Part shown: positions 46,101 through 58,674 of the stretch, piece after piece
Layout of the letters: every line of letters begins with the position of its first letter
How positions within the stretch are numbered: position 1 is the stretch's first letter
Source: Sciurus carolinensis
Taxonomy: Eukaryota; Chordata; Mammalia; Rodentia; Sciuridae
DNA length: 64,000 bases
Assembly: GCF_902686445.1 (NCBI RefSeq)
Contig: NC_062222.1
Coordinates: 138,402,596 to 138,466,595 of the forward strand
Direction of reading: 5' to 3'
Notes under the pieces: model-generated
Database searches by the model: none
What the model saw: only the letters and a program-made list of their open reading frames with translations
Told to the model about the DNA's origin: nothing
Program-made: the position numbers and the translations under genes

Positions 46101-47929
46101 CCAAGGACGCTCCCAGAGAGGCTTCGGGTCACTGTGCCTTGTTAGCAATGTGCAGGAGACTGGAAGTCTCTGAGCCCTGCCTCTGCCCTCCCCCAGCTTG
46201 TGTGGATATTCTAGAATCACCTTCCAAGACCACCTCCGTGGAGCCACAGGCTGGTGGACTCTGTGTGGGCAGTGAGAACTCGAGGTCACGAGAACCCCGT
46301 GCCCTGAGGCAGTCTGCTTGGGGTCCCTGAAGACTGCATCCAGCAGCTGACTCTGCAGGAACTGCTGCTAAGGCACACAAACAAGCAGCAGGGCCTCTGG
46401 GGTCAGTGGCTGGCCCTCTTCTCCCAGCTTCCTACTTCCCTGCTCACCCCTGGACCTGACACCTATTTACATCCCAACCAAGACTTCACCTGGAAGGAAA
46501 ACTCATGGGGACATATTCCAGTACCACCTGGAAGACCACTGTGCCCTCCAGGCTCACATACGCCCAGAAGAGCAGGTGGTAGCTCTCCCTGATGAGGTGG
46601 ATCTGCAGAAGCTAGTTAGACTCATCATCCATCCTCCTGCTTTCTGTTCTCCTTATGGGAAGGCACCCGGAGAGGCAGAACGCACCCTGCACCACACCAG
46701 CCAGCACCCAGGTCCCTGCACAAGAAGTGCCAGAGTGGCTTCACGTGCCAGCGCCCGTGACTAGGACAGGGAAAGCAGCTCAGGAACATCTCAGGGGCTG
46801 CATGTAAACGTGGGCAAGAAGTGATATGGATGAAATATTCAGTGCCCACAAGGGGACAGAGCAGGCAGGAGGCACCTCAACTGGGGGAGGACGGCAGCTC
46901 GGAGCAGGAAGCAAGTGCCGAGAGCAGCGTGGGACAGGGGAGCGGAGGCAGCAGCCCAGCCACTCCTGTCAGCAGCAACACACCGTGAACACTTCCCCCG
47001 GCCTGGCTGGCAGGGGACGCGTACAGAGCGGCAGAGATGCGGGACTCCACGAGCTTCTAAAACACATCATTCAGAAGGATAAGTGAGCCCCGCTGCAGTC
47101 CAACATGACTTCTTATTATGTGGCGGCTGGAATACCCTGCTCCTCAGTGCCACCCCCAGGACGGCACAGCACTTAACCATCAGCCTCGGGTCCCGGCCAG
47201 GACTGGATTTGCCTCCCTTGGGGAGAGGAGGTTAGGAGCAGCCAGAATGACTGAGGCTGGCCTCCTGCACCTGGAGGGGCAGGAGAGGGCACCCCGCAGT
47301 TCTGCGTCTAATTTGGAAGAGATACACTTTGCTGATGAGCAATTTTAAAAGTTACACCAACAATGTCACCGGGAAATAATTTCTAGAGTTGATCACAAAT
47401 ACATAAATTTGAAAAAAAAAAAATTGCAAAATGTGGAAAAAACACTCTCAATTACTAAAAAGATACGCTACCTACAGAAGAACGGCATCAGAGGATGACA
47501 GCAGTCCACCGTCCTTGGTGTTGAGGCTGTAACCTGAAGTGTGTAGCGACTGTTCTGATGTGTCTGATGTACACAGTGATACATCTGCAGTCAGGCGGCG
47601 ACACGCGCCTCGCCTCAGTGCTGGCTGTGTGTGTGAGCATGAGATCCTCCGAGCATGTTCCCACGGCCTGGAGTGCGCCAGCCCCTCTCCCTGCCACACG
47701 CTGGATCTCTACGACTCCACCGCCCCCAAGCCCGGGACCCCTGCGGGCCAGCAGCCACCTATGGCCCTCTGCCTTGACTGTGTGTGAGACCGTGCAGCCT
47801 CCGCTTCCTGCCCGGGCTTCCTTCTCTTGGCATGCTGCCCTCGGGGCTGTCACCAACCAGGGCCCCACCTTCTTCAAGGCAGAATGCCGTCCCCCGTGCA
47901 CACACCGCATTTTACCACCCGCCCCTGTC

Positions 47930-48660
47930 AACAGACACTTAGGATGTCGCCGTCCTCGGCTAGTGCAGGACGCCGAGGCAAAAGCGCAGCCGCAGGTGAC
48001 CTGGAGGTGTTGACTCACGTCCTCTGGGTCCCAGCCCAGCGCTGGGACTGCTGGCCACTTAGTAGTTCTAGACTTCCTTTTTCAAGGAGTCTCCCCGCTC
48101 TTTTCCACGGGGCCCCGCCTGTCCCTCCACGGACAGTGGTGAGGGCTTGCCCTTCTCCCCTCTTGCTAGCACGCTTGCCTCTGTGAGAGTAGACGCGCCG
48201 TCGCAGCGGGTGCAAGGGGTCACCATTGGGGCGTGGACTGTACGTCCCCAGGGCCACGGTTTTGAGTCCCGGTTGGGCGGTGCGTCTCCTGTGGCAGCAT
48301 GTCCACTCGGGCCTTCGCCGGCTTGGGATCTGGTGGTTTTGCTAGTTTCCTGGGTGGCTGTTGGTTTTGCCATCCAACTGGGCGAGTTCCTTAGGTATCG
48401 GGGGAACTACCCGTACTGGAGTTGTGTCAGCAAACGCTCTCTGCCTTCTCAGACAGCCCGCTGTGGCAGAATCCTTGCTAACTGGTGCAACCCCACTTAC
48501 TTACTTTTACGTTTGTCGCCTGGACTTTTTGGCGCCCCACGGTTCGCAGCCCTCCCTCAGGCATTCTTCCGGAGTCACCGCCTTCAATCTAACGTCGAAG
48601 TCTTTCATCCGTTCTCAGTTGACTGCTGTGTACAGTGTGATAAGGCCGGACTCCTCAATG
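47930..48660. other. CpG-rich block of unknown origin
   Basis: CpG dinucleotides are much denser here than in the flanks (for example GACGCGCCGTCGCAGCGGG at 48,191-48,209), with an abrupt change to AT-rich DNA at about 48,660. I recognise no gene. It could be an unmethylated regulatory island, the promoter part of a retroelement or an inserted copy. Confidence 0.45.
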
Positions 48661-49179
48661 TGACTTTAAGAGTTAGATATTCCCAAGTCTCTTGGCCTAC
48701 CTGGACCACTATAAACATTTTTATGAACTGAAACACACCATTCCTAATGTTTTTCTGATACCTAGGACAATTGGCATTAGCAACTTGTTTCCCTTATACT
48801 ATACTTATTTAATACTTCCTAAATTTCCTTATCTACATTTTACTTAGAAAAAATGTATAGCCACAAAAACAAAAGCACCAATGAAAAGCATCCCAATAAG
48901 TTAGCATGTTTTGGTGCTTATGATTTAAACACAGACCATAATCAAACAGTCCTCAAAATTTTCCAAGATTGGAACTTTAGCAAATAAACTTCTGTTTTAA
49001 TGAGTGATGTTGAGCACTATCAATTGATTGACCAATATATTATTGACACACACAGACAGAGATGTGTATTTTCATCCAAGGTTGCCCAGTGCAGCTATAG
49101 AAACCCCAGTCTTGCCCTGCCTTTAGCTGCTCATAAAGAAACTCTCCACTCCACCTTATCTAATATGCCATAAGACCCT

Positions 49180-49760
49180 CCTCATTTCAGAGGGTCCTGA
49201 CCCACACCCGCAGAGAGGACAAGAAGAACTGAGCAGACAGGCCTTGCTGGGTTCCCCTCCCAGTCTATTAGCCTCAGCAATGCAGTGAAGTCCTCATAAA
49301 AACCCAAGAGGGTTGGCTTTGGGGAGCTTCCAGACAGCTAGACACATGGATGCAGCAGGAGGGTGGCCCAGGAGAGGGTGTGGAGGCTCTGTGTCCCTCC
49401 CCACATGTTATGCCCTAGGGCTCATGTGCATCCTAAAAATAATAAACACATATATTTCGCATGCACAAGGCCCTCGGTCTTACCCCCAGCACACAGAAAA
49501 TAAAACAAACAAAACTCCACTAAATGTGTTTTCCTGAGTTGTGTGAGTCACTCAAGCAAATTAAATGAATTCAAGGAGGGAAGTTGTAGAAACCTCAGCT
49601 GTAGCTGGTCAGTTAGAAGTACAAGGGACCTGTGGGATCTGATGCTATCTCCAGCCAGGCAGTGTCAGAACTGGACTGGACAGAGGACACTCAGCTGGTG
49701 TCCACTACAGAACTGCTTGCTGGCGATAGGGAGAAACCCACATTGCTAAGGTCACAGAGC
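49180..49760 (+). mobile_element. Old mammalian interspersed repeat (LTR-like) with nested ID fragment
   Basis: Parts such as GAGCTTCCAGACAGCTAGAC, CCTGAGTTGTGTGAGTCACT, CAAATTAAATGAATTCAAGG and GTGGGATCTGATGCTATCTC follow, in order, a mammalian repeat that I recall as LTR-like. An ID-derived piece (about 49,430-49,515) interrupts it. There is no coding capacity. Class assignment is uncertain. Confidence 0.5.
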
Positions 49761-50319
49761 TGCTCCGTGGCCACGGAGAAGAAGGAGGGTCTGCTTGTCC
49801 GGCACCGTGTTTTACATGTCTTAATTTAAGCTTAGGCTCCACTCCTTGGAGTCAGTCTCCTAAACTCGGTAGTTCAGTGGAGACTCAACTGGATTTACCC
49901 TTGGCAGGAAATCTGTGTGGACCACACACGCTCCATGGACATCTTTTATTTTGAATGAACGTTCTGAACGTTTTCCATGACTTACATGAAGACTGTTAGA
50001 TGATGAAGCTAACCTTTGCCAAGGTTTATCCTGTAATATCAGATAAAGACAATTAGAAAGTATAAAATTATTTGGTATATAATAATATAAAGTAATACAA
50101 ATTTTCCATTTTTAGCCACTGACAAAATTTCTTATCTTGAACAGTAAATATTTAAATAACCACATAATATTCCTGAAGAAGAGACCAAAGGCCTGCAAGT
50201 TGCCCAGGTGTAGGGAAGATTTTGACAAAGAGAAGAAATGAAATACAAGTGATCTAAGTGATAAAGGCCTTAAGAACTGAACGGTACAACTTGTGTCTAA
50301 CACGTATCTTTAGCCTTTT

Positions 50320-50517
50320 TTTTTTTGGTACTGGGATTAAACTCAGGGGCACTTGACCCCTGAGCCACATCCCCAATCCTTTTTTGAGTTTTATTTAGAC
50401 AGGGTATCACTGAGTTGCTTAGCACCTTGCTTTTGCTGAGGCTGGCTTTGAACTCGAGATCCTCCTGCCTCAGTTTCCCAAGTCGCTGGGTTTACAGGGG
50501 TGCGCCACCTCGCCTGG
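50320..50517 (-). mobile_element. B1-dID dimeric SINE
   Basis: On the plus strand a poly-T leads into GGTACTGGGATTAAACTCAG (ID half reversed), then GATCCTCCTGCCTCAGTTTC (7SL half reversed). A 16-bp duplication GTATCTTT(A/C)GCCTTTT with one mismatch flanks it at 50,304-50,319 and 50,518-50,533. Confidence 0.9.
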
Positions 50518-53500
50518 GTATCTTTCGCCTTTTAACCCTTCACAACTTATAGTCAAGGCAATTCCTCGCTGGCTTCTGGGGGCCTTCTGAGGAGGCCAGG
50601 AGGCTGGGCTGAGGCTGCTAGGAGGCACTCTCCTTGCCCTCTCAGCCAGCCAGCTCTGAGCACCGGCTCTGCACAGGGCTTGCTCCTGGCTCTGTGAGTA
50701 CGCATCTTCAGCTCCAGCCACATTTCTCTAAGAGCTGCCAATCAGTTTGATGGGTCTTGACCAGCATATCAAATAATCAAATAATCCAGAAGGAAAGTAC
50801 AAAGGCTATCCCAGGGTGTGGGCTGTTTTTGGATCCTGATTCCAAGCTTGGGTCTATGTGCACATCATGTGCACCTGTCCTACAGGGTGTATGACTCCAA
50901 CTGTGGGTGACAGTCCAAGGACTCTGATGGCCATGGCAGGGAAGGACCCAGCCCTCTCTGCAGTCCACATCTTTCCCACCTCGGCATGGAGCACCCTAGC
51001 CTGGGCCCAGGTCCACTGATGTCCTCTGTAAAGCTTTCTTTGCCACCCTCTAGCCATGCCTGGTCACTGGGTTCTCTCCACCACCGATGTGAAGACTGTC
51101 CCCACAGAGCAGCTCTGGTGTTGCTTAGCAGTGGTATCCAGGAAGGGCCAGTCCGCAGACCTCACAGGAGCCTGGCAGAGGGCTGCACTTTGTAGCTAAG
51201 CCGGCACCAGGACACTCAAGGTTTTCAGCCCACAACGCACAGTCAACGCCAGCTCCTTCCCGTTTGCTCCCCACACTTGCACATGCGCATGCACACACAC
51301 ACAATTTCTTTTTTAACAAGCAAAGACACAACTGGAGAATAGTTAGGTAAGGAGCAGGCTGGAGGAGGTGACACATCGAGGCTCAAGCCTGAAGGTTCAC
51401 AGTGAAGAACTTCTGCAGCCCCAGAGACGCCAGACACCCACTTCTGTCTAGGGCCACCCAGTGTCAAGCATCACCATGAGACAGAGCTGTGAAGGTGCAG
51501 TCGGCACTGCAGTGGCCAGTACAGCCTGGCCATCACGGCACTCGGAGAGGGAAGAGATCTAAAGTGTGTGCGCACGACCTCAGAGCTTTCAACCTTCAGT
51601 AAGACCACAAGAAACTAGTCAGGGCAAAACCCACATTGACAGCATCTTTCAAAGAACTTGACATGGACTATCCCTCCTGTGCCCTTGGTGAAGTGTCAGC
51701 TGATTCACTGAGAAACTTTTAAAAGTCCAAAGGACACTGTGACATGGTAGCACCTGCCACCACAAGGAGGCTAGGGGTTCAGTGTAAACATCTTGGCTTT
51801 GAAATGTTGTTCTCATTATGATAATTCTTGGTTGAAACAAAGAGTGCAGTCTTTTTTCCTGATGGGCTTGCCTAGTTTAAGATGAGAGTTGGCAGAGGGA
51901 GGACGGGGCAGTGAGCTGCAGCAGAGCCTAGGGACTTTTGCAACAGCGTCTCAGCACAAGGCTGCTCTCCCAAAGGCAGGGCTCCAGAGACCGCCACCTA
52001 CAGCCTTTGTGCAGGAAGCAACACTGAGCACGCTCCCAGCTGGAAAGTGCAAATGGCACTTGCCGTGCAGGGACCCAAAGTGCAAGGCTGTGCTCCTGAG
52101 GGTGAGGCCTGGCCAGGATCCCGCACCTGTTCCAACCTCCCAGCACAGTTAGCCTCGTCAGGCAGGCCTCTGATCCCTCCCCAGCGCTCTGGCTGGGTCC
52201 AGGTGTGACCCAGGGTTCTGGAGGTGGCAGGATGCAGGATGCAAGAAGGCCTTCATGCATAGGGATGGGCAGAGGGGGGATGTTTCCCTCACACACAAGG
52301 GAAGCCCTCCAGACTCGGGATACACACAGCCAAAGCTGCAGCCCAGCAGGGGCAGCCCACCCAGGATCTGGGAGGCAGGCAGGAAGCCCTCCCAGGAGCA
52401 ACGCCTCCAGGGATAAGGTGGGCACTCAGAGTGTGGGCGAGGCTGGCGCAAAGCACTGAGAAAGTGTAAATGTGGAGTAGATTCTGAAGGTCGAACCCAC
52501 AGTTTGCTGATGCAGAGCATCAGGGAGTTTGGGCCAGCGCCAAAGGACCAGGGCTGCCCTTTTCTGAGATGGGGGAGGAATCAAACTGAGATCCAGACAC
52601 ATCCAGCCTCTGGGATGTTCAAGGGAAGATGGCGAGAAGACACATGGACAGGTCTGGGGTCCAGGGCAGGAGTGCCCGCTGCAGAAGCTGAGGAGGAGCA
52701 GCAAGCAGGTGACCTGGTTTCAGTGTCAACAGAGACCTGAGACAAACTCTGTGCTGACGATAGGTAGTTGGGGTGATAGCTGCATGGGAGGCTGCACCCA
52801 CCAGGCCAGGGAGACAGACAATGGGGGCAGAGTGCACCCTCAGACATGGTGCTCTGGCCTCAGCTCAGCACTGGTCAGGCCACAGCAGCCCAAGCAGGAA
52901 AGCAAAGGGAGAGGCAGCCAGTGACCTGCCATGATCCAGCTCAGCCTCCGAAGGATCGAGGAGAGTGGGGAAGAGGTGTCACAGACATGTCAGCCCCTAA
53001 GGGCACCTGCCCTGCTGCTCTCACGTCCCATGGCCACCACCTGCTACAGACGCTCAGTCACCATGGGCATGACATTGCTCCATGGCACCCGGCACTGATG
53101 CCAGCCTCAGTCCTCATGCAGAGCTGGCACCCTCTGCAAGGAGGGCGCCTGGCTCCTGGAGGGAACCCTGCTGCCCTCAGCAAACCCATGAAAGGAGATG
53201 GGTGGAAGGTTCCAATGGAATGATGCAGGGAAGCTGGAGGTCGGAGCCAGAGCTGCCACACGCGTCACAGCAGCCCTGCATCTCCTGGCCACCCTTCCAC
53301 CGTCCCTAGCACCTTTTCAATCCCCAGGCCCCACTCGGCCCCACCCTTCCCAAGGCCAACCCTCTGCCTTCCCCGAGCCCCAAAGCTCCCTTTCTGGGTT
53401 GTGGGCATGGCCGTGGCTGCACAGAGGACTCAGCATCCCCAGCTCCAGGTGGGAGCCCTGAGGTAGCTACCGCCACAGGTCAGCCCACACAGTCCTGCCC

Positions 53501-55769
53501 GCCAGCCCTGAGGAGACAAGACTCCATGCTGCCTCCAAAAGAACAGCCAGTCTGTCTTTCACACCATGACTCCTCTTTATTTCCAAACTATCACAGAACC
53601 CCAAAGCTTAAAAGGGGAAAGCTTGTGGCCTCTAGGAAGTTCTTTTCCTGACACTCTAGCTACCCGAGGCACTTCCCAACCCAACAGACACACTGATATT
53701 TTGCCTGATAAGCCTCAAAACACTGAGAGACTCTGCCCTGAAAACAAACCTCTGCCCAGCGTCCAACGCCGCAGGGTTTATATTTCATGAGTGAGGAAGA
53801 AAAGGACAATTTGAGGCACCAATGAACCACGCCTAGAGACCAGCCACCCATCCTGGTGCCGACTGCACACCTCAGACCACTGCCCCACTTCTGGGGATGC
53901 TAAGGAGTCCCTGGTGAGAACAGGAGGACAGGCTGGAAGCCCGGATCCCCCAGGGCTGCGCCTGCCTTGGGCCCACTTAGCTGCTGAGCCTTGAGCCCTG
54001 CCACACCCCTACCTCTCCTAGACAGCCAGCCACAGCAGGACTGCTGGGAGAAGGGCTCAGGGGTGCTGGAAGGGTGCATGCAGGCTTTCTTGTGACAATT
54101 CAGATTTCTTTTGGGCCGTGGGTATTAATGTCCCCTCCAGCAGTTCTTCCCAGGGGCCAAGACTGTGACAGCTAATCCTGATGGGTCACATTCCTCTAAA
54201 GGAGCACGTATGTCTTCAGTCTACATAAGGTGGGAAGCCATGGCCAGTGTGTCTGACCAGCGAGACCTGGCCCCCAGCTTCAAAGGTGAGCCACCTGGGG
54301 CAAGGAGGCAGGAGACACTCACGCAGGACCACAGAGCAGTCGTCAGGAGCTACTCTAACACAGTCCTTCCCATCTTACTTCCTTGCACCTGCAGTCACTC
54401 AGGAACAAAAGGGCCAGAGCAGCGGATGGCCCCTTCCCTACGCCCAGTCAGGCCCCATGGCAGCCGCCCTTATCCCACGACTGACTGCAGCAGGGGGCTA
54501 CTGTCTGCTGCTTAAAACAGGACCCTAGCAGCCAGATCTTCACACACTCACGTGAACAGCTCATTTGCTGGTTTTAAGCATTTGCAAAAATTTGAAAAGG
54601 CAGTCCAAATCATTTACATAGGCAAATACTAAAGTAGATTTTCAGTGACTGTTTTTTTCTTAACTAAAAATAAAAAACAAACTTGCATAGAATTTGTCTT
54701 AATGTACTATTGAAATGAAAGTGCTATCTACATGTGTTCAAACAGCTCACTAGTAACTAGTCCAGTAAGGACGGTCCAACTACAAGCCTCGTTTCCCACC
54801 CAGGTGTGCAGGGACTCACAGGAGCACCTCCTCCTGCCCAGGAACCAGCCTGGAAGGCAGCTTGACTGGTGCGGGGCACTCAGAGCCCACAGGAGCCCGT
54901 ATACTGTCACCTGGCTGACCTGCACCCTGTCCAGCAGACCCACTCTGCACCTAAGGGAAGTGGCCAGTTCATTTCCCTACACCCGACACCCACACTGGTC
55001 CCTTTTGAACTAGGAGTTTCTCCTTCAGATCGCTGCAGAAGACCTGAATCAGAAGTTAGGGGGAAAGATCAAGATTAAGCAATTCCCAGAAAAGAATGAA
55101 TTTAAAACTAGTACCCAGTAAGTGGTGAAAATCTACACATGAATTAATTTTTACCTTTACATCAACAAGGCACAGTCACAAAAGGAAAATAAAAATTACT
55201 CTTCTTATCTTTTATTTGCTCTCAAGCCCTATAAAACCCTTATACCACACTAACTTCACAAAGCACATATGCTGATTAATCGTTAAATAGGCGTGCTGAT
55301 AGTTTCGAATGCATGGCACACAGCAACTCGATACATTAAAAACCCAAGCTACAGAGTAGTAATTTAAAGAGTAGGATGACTTCCATGTATTTATCTAGTT
55401 GGAATTTAACACCTCAACAAAATTAACTCACTGGAATCTTTCAAATCTATTACAGGGAAAGAGACACTGACCCTCTGCAGGCTGATGAGAGCGCTGGCAG
55501 CCAGGCTCCGGGGCTTGAGGCTGGACCCCACCAAGCAGCCCAGCTCTGCCAGTGCCACCAGGGACCTCGAGCCCTGCACAGGCTCCCCAGGGTTCTCTCC
55601 AATCTCCACAATGCAGACGTGAGAAAAGTGTTGCAAATTTGTACTTAAAAGCACTGAGAAATTCCACAGCTACTGTTCACAAAACAGGCTGAAATAAAGC
55701 AGAACCAGGCTGCCAAGCCTTCTTACCACAATCCTGTTTAAATGGCAAGAAACAGCCGGAATAACTTAC

Positions 55770-55865
55770 CTGCTGGGCAGTAGAAATGTCTGCTTCATGT
55801 GACAACCCCTTTTCCAAATTCATTGCAAGACAAGAAAACTTCCGTAACGAGTCAGGCACCCGGAT
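55770..55865 (-). CDS. RGS12: RGS12 exon with probable start codon of the short isoform
   Basis: This 96-nt exon (phase 0 both ends) has acceptor GTATTTTAG, with a poor pyrimidine tract, and donor CAG|GTAAGT. It encodes IRVPDSLRKFSCLAMNLEKG then LSHEADISTAQQ. In-frame Met15 (ATG at 55,823-55,821) lies 66 codons before the RGS-domain Ser of SFERLL. From memory, human RGS12 is 1,447 aa with the RGS domain from about 715, and a 799-aa isoform exists. That puts the short isoform's start at about residue 649, which fits this Met exactly. In long transcripts the exon is internal and joins PDZ/PTB exons beyond the window. Confidence 0.85.
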
Positions 55866-56012
55866 CTAAAATACACCCCTGGACACGGCAGCATGCCTGT
55901 GCACGTCAGTAAAGTTCAGACGTCTCTGCTGAAGTTCCATGTGCTCCCCCCGTAACCCATAGCAACGGGACACGGAGGAAGCTGTGGTCTGCAAGGACTC
56001 AGACGCTATCTC

Positions 56013-56116
56013 AATTGTCTCATGCACAGAAAAAAGGCCGTTTATATAAATCACGCTGTGAGATCATTTTTAAAGTATTTCCTCTACCAAATCAGAAGAA
56101 TAGCACATTGGCCAAT
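56013..56116 (-). promoter_or_regulatory. RGS12: Candidate internal RGS12 promoter (CCAAT + TATA)
   Basis: A palindromic ATTGGCCAAT at 56,107-56,116 lies about 60 bp upstream, on the minus strand, of TTTATATAAA at 56,041-56,050. A start near 56,013-56,022 would place the TATA at -30 and the CCAAT at about -95. The putative transcript would run into the 55,770-55,865 exon carrying the short-isoform ATG. A small CpG cluster (56,167-56,205) lies further upstream. An RFX/X-box-like GTAACCCATAGCAAC (plus strand) is at 55,952-55,966. All of this is motif-based. Confidence 0.45.
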
Positions 56117-58674
56117 AGGGGTAATTTCTCAGTCAGCACAACAGCTGCAGAGAATTTGTTTTTTAGCAGCGCGGTGCGGCTCGCAACCTTAATCACCGCT
56201 GCCACAGAGTCTATTATGAGCCTGCACCACGTGCACTGGCTTCCTCAGTGATGGCCAGCGGAATCGGCACATTCCTGAAAACCCTCAGCGATCTGCTTTG
56301 TCTGCCTTCCCAACAGCTCAACAACCTAAAAGCCATGATGGAAAAAGGAAGGAGTAAAGAAAAAACACTGCTTCTAGAACCTGGGTGTCCCTGCAAATTT
56401 CCTGTTCTCCTGGGACTTGGGGTGAGGTGCTTGCCAAGGGCCTCCTCACTGCCCACCCTCACCACGCAGGGCCTGAGGGTCTGCTCAGGACAGGCTCTAG
56501 GAATGCCCCAGTCCCAGACTGTTCTGTGGGAGCACCCTGAGGAGTGGCCAGGCAGTGCCACTGGCCTATGGGCTGGGACAGGGCCTTGGGTGCAAGTTAA
56601 GCCACCAGCCAGGTGTGCTCTGCGCCCACCTCAGCACACCTGTGCTTTGCCGTGAGCAAAATGCTCAACCCCAACAGGAATATTTAGGGAGTGAACCACA
56701 CCACAGTGCAGAAACCTGCAGCGGCTGCCTGCCAGGTAACCACAACAGACCCCCGCAGCCAGCGCTCCAGTGGACACAGGAGCAGCAGGGGCACTCACTG
56801 AGCGCAGGAGGAGGGGACGGTGCAGGGCCTGGGCTCGCGGGGAGAGCAGGGCCCGGCTCCCACAGCCAGCGCTCCTCGCCACACCCAGGGGGCCGTGGGC
56901 AGGAATGGCCCACCCTTCCCTCCGCAGAGCTGCTCCCTTCTCACAGGGGCCCAGCTGGCCTGGAGTGGCCTACAGTCCTCCTCCCTGGCAGGGCCTCACC
57001 TGTAAATGCCATGAGCCAGAGCCTATGTCCCACACAGCAGTCGGGTGACGAAAGCCTCGTCTCATACAGTTCCCAGGCCCTTGGCAATGTCACCTCCCCT
57101 GCCCACAAGGCAGCCTCCCATGGTAAAAGGCAGTCCACACTGCACCCCCCCCCCAAAGGAGTCCCAAGGCTGAGCTATGACCTGCAGAGTCCATGCACGA
57201 CCGTCCCTCCAGGGCCCAGGCCCCTGCAGCTGCCCTGCCCAGGGCACACGTGAGTGTTCACACACGCACACACACAGGTAAAGAAAGCTGGAGGTCTGGA
57301 ATGGCAGTGTTGGTTCTCCTGGGGTCAGCAGAGCCCGTGACCTGATTTCTGACAGGCCTGTAGAGTTCTGGAGGAGACAGAGGCCTGCAGGCCAGAGCAG
57401 CGACAGCAGCATCCTGACGCCGCAGGCCCACCAGCCCCTGGTGACGGCCACCAGTGACCAACACCCGCTGGGCCAGAGCAGCGAGGGAGCACAGGGAGCC
57501 TTCTGCTCGGACCTCAGGAGTGAGCCTCCTGGGGAGTCACTTGAGTGCCAAGCTTAACTCATTTGAATCATTTCAGACAGAAAACCTGCGTCCAGGCACG
57601 TTAATCAAGGGCTGAAAAGCAGGAAACGGGATCTCATCTTTGCCCTTAGACAGCCTCAGGATCAGGTCCCTCTCCTCTCCTCCCCTGCTGCCCGGGCCTC
57701 CTCCTCCTCTTCTGGGTGAGGACAGTCTTGGGAGAGAGGGAGGTGATACCACAGCCCCAAGCCATCCTGCTCACTTCCTGGCCCCAGAGATTCGCAGCCC
57801 GCTGGATCTCACGCCCAGGAGAAACTGCTACCAGACCGCTGGGCCTCCCTCCTGCCCCCGATGGGGAGGCTGTGTTTCCTGGTGCAGGTGGGCTTCAGAC
57901 CCTGAGCCCTGGGAGGCAGCAGGGCACCTCATAGTCACAAACCCACTGCAGTTCAGGCACAGAACCCCAGAAGGCAGCACCAGTGGGCCTGGACCAGAAG
58001 GGGAGGTGTTCAGAAAGCGGGCTAGGTGCCAGCCAGAGAGCATGAGTCATCCTCCCCTGGGCTCAGCCTGCCGCCTCCCACTCGGCTACCTGGAAGCCGA
58101 GGAGTAAAAGCCACCATATGGCAGACTCCGCAAGCACGTGGGGGCCTGGCACCAGCCGCCAGCACCTACAACACGCACAGCGAGGAGGCACCTGCCGAGC
58201 ACCAGGGGGCTAGAGAGGCCGTTGATGCCCACACCCGCCCCCCAGGGGTCTGCCCTGAGCCAGGAAATCCAGGGCAAGCATTTGGGAATGAGGGGGCTGG
58301 AGAAGCTGGGGATGTGGGCAAAGGGTCAAGCCAGCACCACAGGGACGGGGGAAGTGGCGGCATCACAAGTGGGAAGGGGATGAGCACAGACGTGAGAACC
58401 TACGAGAAGCGTCCAAAGCCAGCCGGAGGCCTGGCCAGAAGCAGGGCCAGCCAGAGGTTCTAGTGAAGACAGGAGTCCTGTGAGCATGGGGTCTCCAGGC
58501 CTGCCAAGGAGCACCTCCTCAATTCTGGGCTTTGTGCAGTGGTCCCATCTCCCCCTGCCCCTAGCCTTGGACAGAGGGCCTGGCCCCTTAGTGCCCTGGC
58601 CTCGCTGAGATTTCTTGGGCCCTCCACCCAATCCCGGGCACAGCTCTACTCAAGATTTCCAAACAAAAGGAAAG

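Larger units (their letters stand above)
43186..55769 (-). other. RGS12: RGS12 12.6-kb intron
   Basis: Donor CAG|GTAAGT lies at 55,769. Contents are GC-rich unique sequence to about 47,900, a CpG-rich block (47,930-48,660), AT-rich sequence to 49,060 and an old interspersed repeat interrupted by an ID fragment (about 49,180-49,760). Then follow a B1-dID SINE (50,320-50,517), a short CA run (51,290) and a GC-richer open stretch at 55,430-55,640, discussed in findings. Confidence 0.7.

Noticed and set aside
48530..48547. Retroviral primer-binding site
   Set aside because: Only the first eight bases fit a Lys-type site. No LTR end, gag or pol-like frame is visible around it.
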